Source: Theristus sp. LFF4_11
Taxonomy: Eukaryota > Nematoda > Chromadorea > Monhysterida > Xyalidae
Length of the DNA stretch: 64,000 nucleotides
Assembly (NCBI GenBank): GCA_030248135.1
Contig: JASANC010005536.1
Location: 35,870-99,869 of the forward strand
Direction of reading: 5' to 3'
The position numbers were made by a program, and so were the translations under genes. Below are positions 60,506-64,000 of this stretch, in pieces; the first letter of the stretch is position 1, and each line of letters opens with the position of its first letter. The notes beneath the pieces are model-generated. The model made no database searches and had not been told where the DNA came from. It saw only the letters and a program-made list of their open reading frames with translations.

Positions 60506-61113
60506 ATGGTGCCACCAACATCCACACACTCGATGACCAATGGTGCTTGCTCACTCAGCCCAAACACCAGGATTCGATTTCGTTTGGCCGGTCGTGAGTA
60601 CTATGATGAGATTGACTTTGGAACGTTGTCGAAGTCGGTGAACGTGGATGGCACGCTAATGAACATGATCAATGAGCAACTCAACAGTGATCAAGGTTAT
60701 TGCGCACTCGCATTTCGCTTTTCCTGTTGGCCCATTCATGCTGTTTCTGGGACAGATTCAAAATCGCACTCAATCCAAAAGCATCTGGTCACTTCCAAAG
60801 TATTTTACTGATCGTTTGATTACTTGGTTTATTGAAGTTATGCCGCCAAGGTAAAGCCTTGCAGACTCCTTCATTTTATGCCATGCTTTCAGAAGAGAAC
60901 AAGAAGATCGCAATCGAATTGCACATTGAATCGTGCGGCTCCAACGCGTGCCAACTGAAAGAGTTCTACATGCTGATGTCACTGTTGAAGCAGGGCCGTG
61001 TTGATCAGATGCTGCCAACGGCGCACACTCAACGCTCACTGAAGGCGGTCGCGCACGCCTACGGGCTCACTGCTGTCGAGGAGTACCTGCGCAAGCTGAC
61101 GCACCACTGCTGA
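60506..61113 (+). CDS. 136-aa protein of unknown family
   Basis: Two exons, 60506-60695 and 60893-61113 (411 nt), joined in phase 1 with a GTTATT donor and a GCTTTCAG acceptor. The protein has a Ser/Thr-rich start, a beta-like stretch (RIRFRLAGREYYDEIDF), then helices (VDGTLMNMINEQL, CQLKEFYMLMSLLKQGR) and a C-terminus SLKAVAHAYGLTAVEEYLRK that recalls the last helices of BTB/Skp1-type folds. No signal peptide or membrane segment. The high GC of exon 2, consistent phase and a good promoter support a real gene. I do not recognise the family; the BTB idea is only a resemblance. Confidence 0.75.
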
Positions 61114-61584
61114 GCAAACGCACACCACACCCACAACTCACGCCGCATGCAATACGCACACAGACATTCTCTGTTCGTGACCCGCTTTTTTGGTTTTTCT
61201 TTCAGTTTTTATGATTCATCAAACATATGGTTGGTTGTGTATTAGTTTCTAGTTGTTACAGAGCTTAACACTTGTATATTCCCAAAAACCGGTCAAGCCC
61301 GGAGGCGACATTCGTCTGTTTTTTTTCATTGCCGTACAGTATTGTTTTTGGAACTTCAGTTTTTGCACATCTTTATGAGTCTCATGCTTTTATTCCGTTT
61401 ATTTGTAAATAATGTCATTCACAAAACGCAGACAAAACACAACGTACACACTGATTGGTTTTTGTACTGGTTTTTTAAAAATGGTTCGCCTTTGTGGCAC
61501 TTTTATGTTTCGTTCGTTATTTTCGTTTGTTTTATTTATGATTTATATTTTTTGTGTTGATAATGCAGAGCAATAGAATATGTG

Positions 61585-61590
61585 AATAAA
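61585..61590 (+). terminator. candidate poly(A) signal
   Basis: AATAAA 472 nt after the stop at 61113, in a T-rich stretch. It is the clearest signal downstream of this gene. Confidence 0.45.
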
Positions 61591-62281
61591 AAGTTTTACT
61601 GATTTTTATCAGTTTTATTTTTCTATAAGGTTTGAAAAATTCAAAAATATTTAAAAAGAGAGTCAAACATGGAATGTCGGCACGCAATTACCCAATCAGA
61701 AGTAATTCACTCTTTCTCAACCTTAATTCGTTCTTTTAAACGAAAAAAAATTGTGTAATTGACGTCAGTTGTTAGCATTTGGGCGCATGAAATCATGATT
61801 TTTAAAAAATTTAAAAAAAGGTCTGCCCCATTACACTTCAAACGCACGAAATGTTTTTTTGGCATTCTGTCGTTGTATAGACGTTTCTGTAATCTACTTT
61901 GTAAACAACTGCGCTGCCGTGTTGTGTTGTGCTGAGCTCTATTTGTGCGTGTCTAGAATTGATCAACATCAAAGCATTTGGTGGGTAAGCAACAGCAAAC
62001 TGGACGATTTTTAAGCATTTGCTTTTGACGTCATTTGCACGTAGCCAACGCAAACAACAATGACACCCAGGAACCTCCAAGCTAAGAAAGCGTCTCGATC
62101 GACAGTTTTTTTTTATCAAACGACTTGTTTTCTTTTCACACCTTGTTGAGCGGAATCAATGCTGAAAAAAATAAAAAACCCCAAAAAAATTTCGAATCTA
62201 TCTCCATCAGAGAAGATTTTTTTGGCTCAGTTATTATCTATCATCTATCTAAAAAAATTCTAAGCCAGCTGGCACTATCTA
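61591..62281. other. spacer
   Basis: AT-rich with a (CTAT)n microsatellite near 62235-62252. Nothing else recognised. Confidence 0.4.
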
Positions 62282-63988
62282 CAGGGTGTTTTAGAAGTAG
62301 GGTAGGTGTTTGACACATCATTTCTCGAGTTGTGTTCGACCATATTCATTGAAATTTTAGACAGTTGTTCAGGCAAGTTTCACTTAGATTTGTACAAAAT
62401 TTCAGAGAAATTCATTCACCTGCACACGAATGACAGAGCAAAACGGTGTGGGGTCAACTCCGGCCCACGCGTTAGCGTCCCGACATTTCCGGCCCACCCA
62501 TTACCGGCCCACCCATTACCGGCCCAGCGCAATAATCAGTTCTTCCTTCGCTGTATTTCGCCACGGACAACGAAAATGAACTGAAACCGCACTCTAAACT
62601 GTACTCCCTGCTCACAGACATGCTCACCGACCGACAGAAATATTTAAATATTTTATTTCGGTTTTAGTTTTCATTTCGCTCCGATTTGTTCATGACAATA
62701 AAAATGTTTCAGTTTGAATTTCGTCGATGAATCAGTTGATGTGTTTTTATTTGTTGCTTTGTTCCGATTGATTTTGCACTTTGAATTTTAATAACAGCAC
62801 GACATGGGTCGACAAAAATAAGATCTTTCGAACCGCGCTGACGCGCTGAGTTCGAATTTTGCACTGACACAGAACCAAATTCAATCATTTTAATCCTTGA
62901 AATTAGCAAAAACTTTTATGAAAATTGCCCCTCTAACCAAATTTGGACATGTGGATCAGTTGATCCACAACCAAGTCGTGTTTCCTAATCCTAATCATTC
63001 CTAATCCTAAACCTAATCCTAATCCTAAGCCAAGCCTTTTTGATAAGGTGAAAATGATCAATTTAGTTTTTGCATTTTTTCTTTCCTGTGTTTTAGGGCA
63101 GGGGCACCCCTACAGCACATGCACATCTCTTAATAATGATGCATCACGAAAAAATCCGATTGAAAAAAAGAATTAAAAAAATCGAACCTTAGTTAAAAGT
63201 GTAGCCGCCGGATCAATGTGAGTTTCCTATGAAATATAGCAGTAGGTGGCAGTTGAAGTCACTGGAAGTGAATTATTGGGCTGGGCCGGTAATGGGTGGG
63301 CCGGAAATGAGTGGGCCGGAAATGCGTGGGACGCAAATGAAGGGGCCGGTAATGGGTGGGCCGGAAATGAGTGGGCCGGAAATGAGTGGGCCGGAAATGT
63401 TGGGCCGGAAATGCGTGGGCCGGAAATAACGGGACGCAAATGAACGCACGCCCTTGCGTGTTTAACACCGAGTGAAACATTAGCTTGTAGCTGGCTGAAT
63501 CGTTGCATGCATGAATACGAAATGGTTTTTAATCCGATTTGTTTGCTTTTTGTTTTTTTTTCATATTTACTGGTTTTGGAACGTGTTGAATCAGCGTACA
63601 TTCGCGAAAAGGCGGTTTTAGCCGTGACGGATAGGTGCAAGTGATGCATGGAGGCGCATGGTGGACACTTTGAGAAATTTGATTGAGTTGACTGTTGTCG
63701 TTGCTGTTAATGTTTGCTGTTGTTGCCACACACATAAGTGTTCTTTTGAATGTTTGCATTGAGTGTTGTCCTTTGTTGACCGGTGGCATCGCGTGATCTG
63801 GCACATTTTTAATTTTTTTGTGTGTTTTGCTCGGTCATTCGTGTGGAGGTGAATTAATTTCGCTGAAATTTTGCACAAATCTAAGTTAAACTTTCCTAAA
63901 CAACTGTCTAAAATTTCAATGAATATGGTTCAACACAACTCGAGAAATGACATGTCAAACACCTACCCACTACTTCTGAAACACCCTG
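62282..63988. mobile_element. 1707-bp Tc1/mariner-type element, copy 2, with nested foldback
   Basis: Begins CAGGGTGTTTTAGAAGTAGG and ends with the complement of CAGGGTGTTTCAGAAGTAGT, with TA on both sides (62280-62281, 63989-63990). About 160 bp of each end are inverted copies and match 26146-27049. No intact transposase. The extra length comes from the inserted sequence at 62455-63445. Confidence 0.8.
62455..63445. mobile_element. foldback element with GGCCGG tandem arms
   Basis: Left arm (62460-62525) has CCGGCCCACCCATTA units. The right arm (63285-63440) has about ten 15-bp units GGGCCGGAAATGAGT / GGGCCGGTAATGGGT in inverse orientation. Both arms contain the variant GCGTCCC / GGGACGCAAATG. 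The centre has CCTAATCCTAAACCTAATCC followed by AAGCCAAGCCTTTTTGATAA (62995-63050), as in the element at 24163-24705. Confidence 0.72.
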
Positions 63989-64000
63989 TACTTAAAAAAA

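Noticed and set aside
63229..63443. ORFs of GPEMSGPEM / GNEWAGNEWA repeats as a low-complexity protein
   Set aside because: They are translations of the 15-bp tandem arm of a foldback element in all frames.

Overview
The window is eukaryotic nuclear DNA. Every recognisable gene is split by spliceosomal introns whose phases fit together. There is one tRNA gene, and roughly half of the right-hand 40 kb is decayed mobile DNA and tandem repeats. A daf-36/neverland-type Rieske sterol desaturase and a small secreted 12-cysteine protein of the nematode DUF19/CPG4 type point to an ecdysozoan animal, most probably a nematode. Keeping a full I-BAR/WH2 (MTSS1-like) gene and having long introns suggest a lineage outside the compact Caenorhabditis-type genomes. 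The species cannot be named from the sequence alone.

Left third (1-23.4 kb): a plus-strand MTSS1-like I-BAR/WH2 membrane-actin adaptor fills 1-13392; its 5' end is cut off by the window edge, and its introns hold a tRNA-Thr(TGT), a G-rich palindromic element and a tRNA-derived SINE. A tentative two-exon membrane-protein gene follows (13778-15864). A complete 12-exon GTP-type phosphoenolpyruvate carboxykinase is on the minus strand (23440 to 16834).

Middle (24-43 kb): a block of foldback and mariner-type elements, then two complete minus-strand genes, lysosomal aspartylglucosaminidase (7 exons) and a CERS1-type ceramide synthase (6 exons). After about 4.8 kb without a recognisable gene come the DUF19/CPG4-like secreted protein (plus) and an ornithine decarboxylase antizyme (minus), whose +1 ribosomal frameshift site is visible.

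Right third (43-64 kb): a repeat-rich block. It has nested hAT-like elements with 8-bp target duplications, a 172-bp tandem repeat, a 149-bp satellite of about 12 copies, a 980-bp element with 145-bp inverted repeats that contains a SINE, two non-autonomous Helitrons carrying telomere-like TTAGG-rich arrays, and mariner-type elements, one with a transposase helix-turn-helix remnant. Two more genes sit within it: the Rieske sterol 7-desaturase (57008-58859) and a two-exon gene of unknown family with a clear TATA box (60506-61113).

The genes are unrelated metabolic and cell-biological single genes: gluconeogenesis, lysosomal glycoprotein breakdown, sphingolipid synthesis, polyamine control, sterol-hormone synthesis and membrane-actin coupling. 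No operon-like organisation is seen. Exon boundaries were read by eye from splice signals, phase agreement and remembered family alignments; no search was run.
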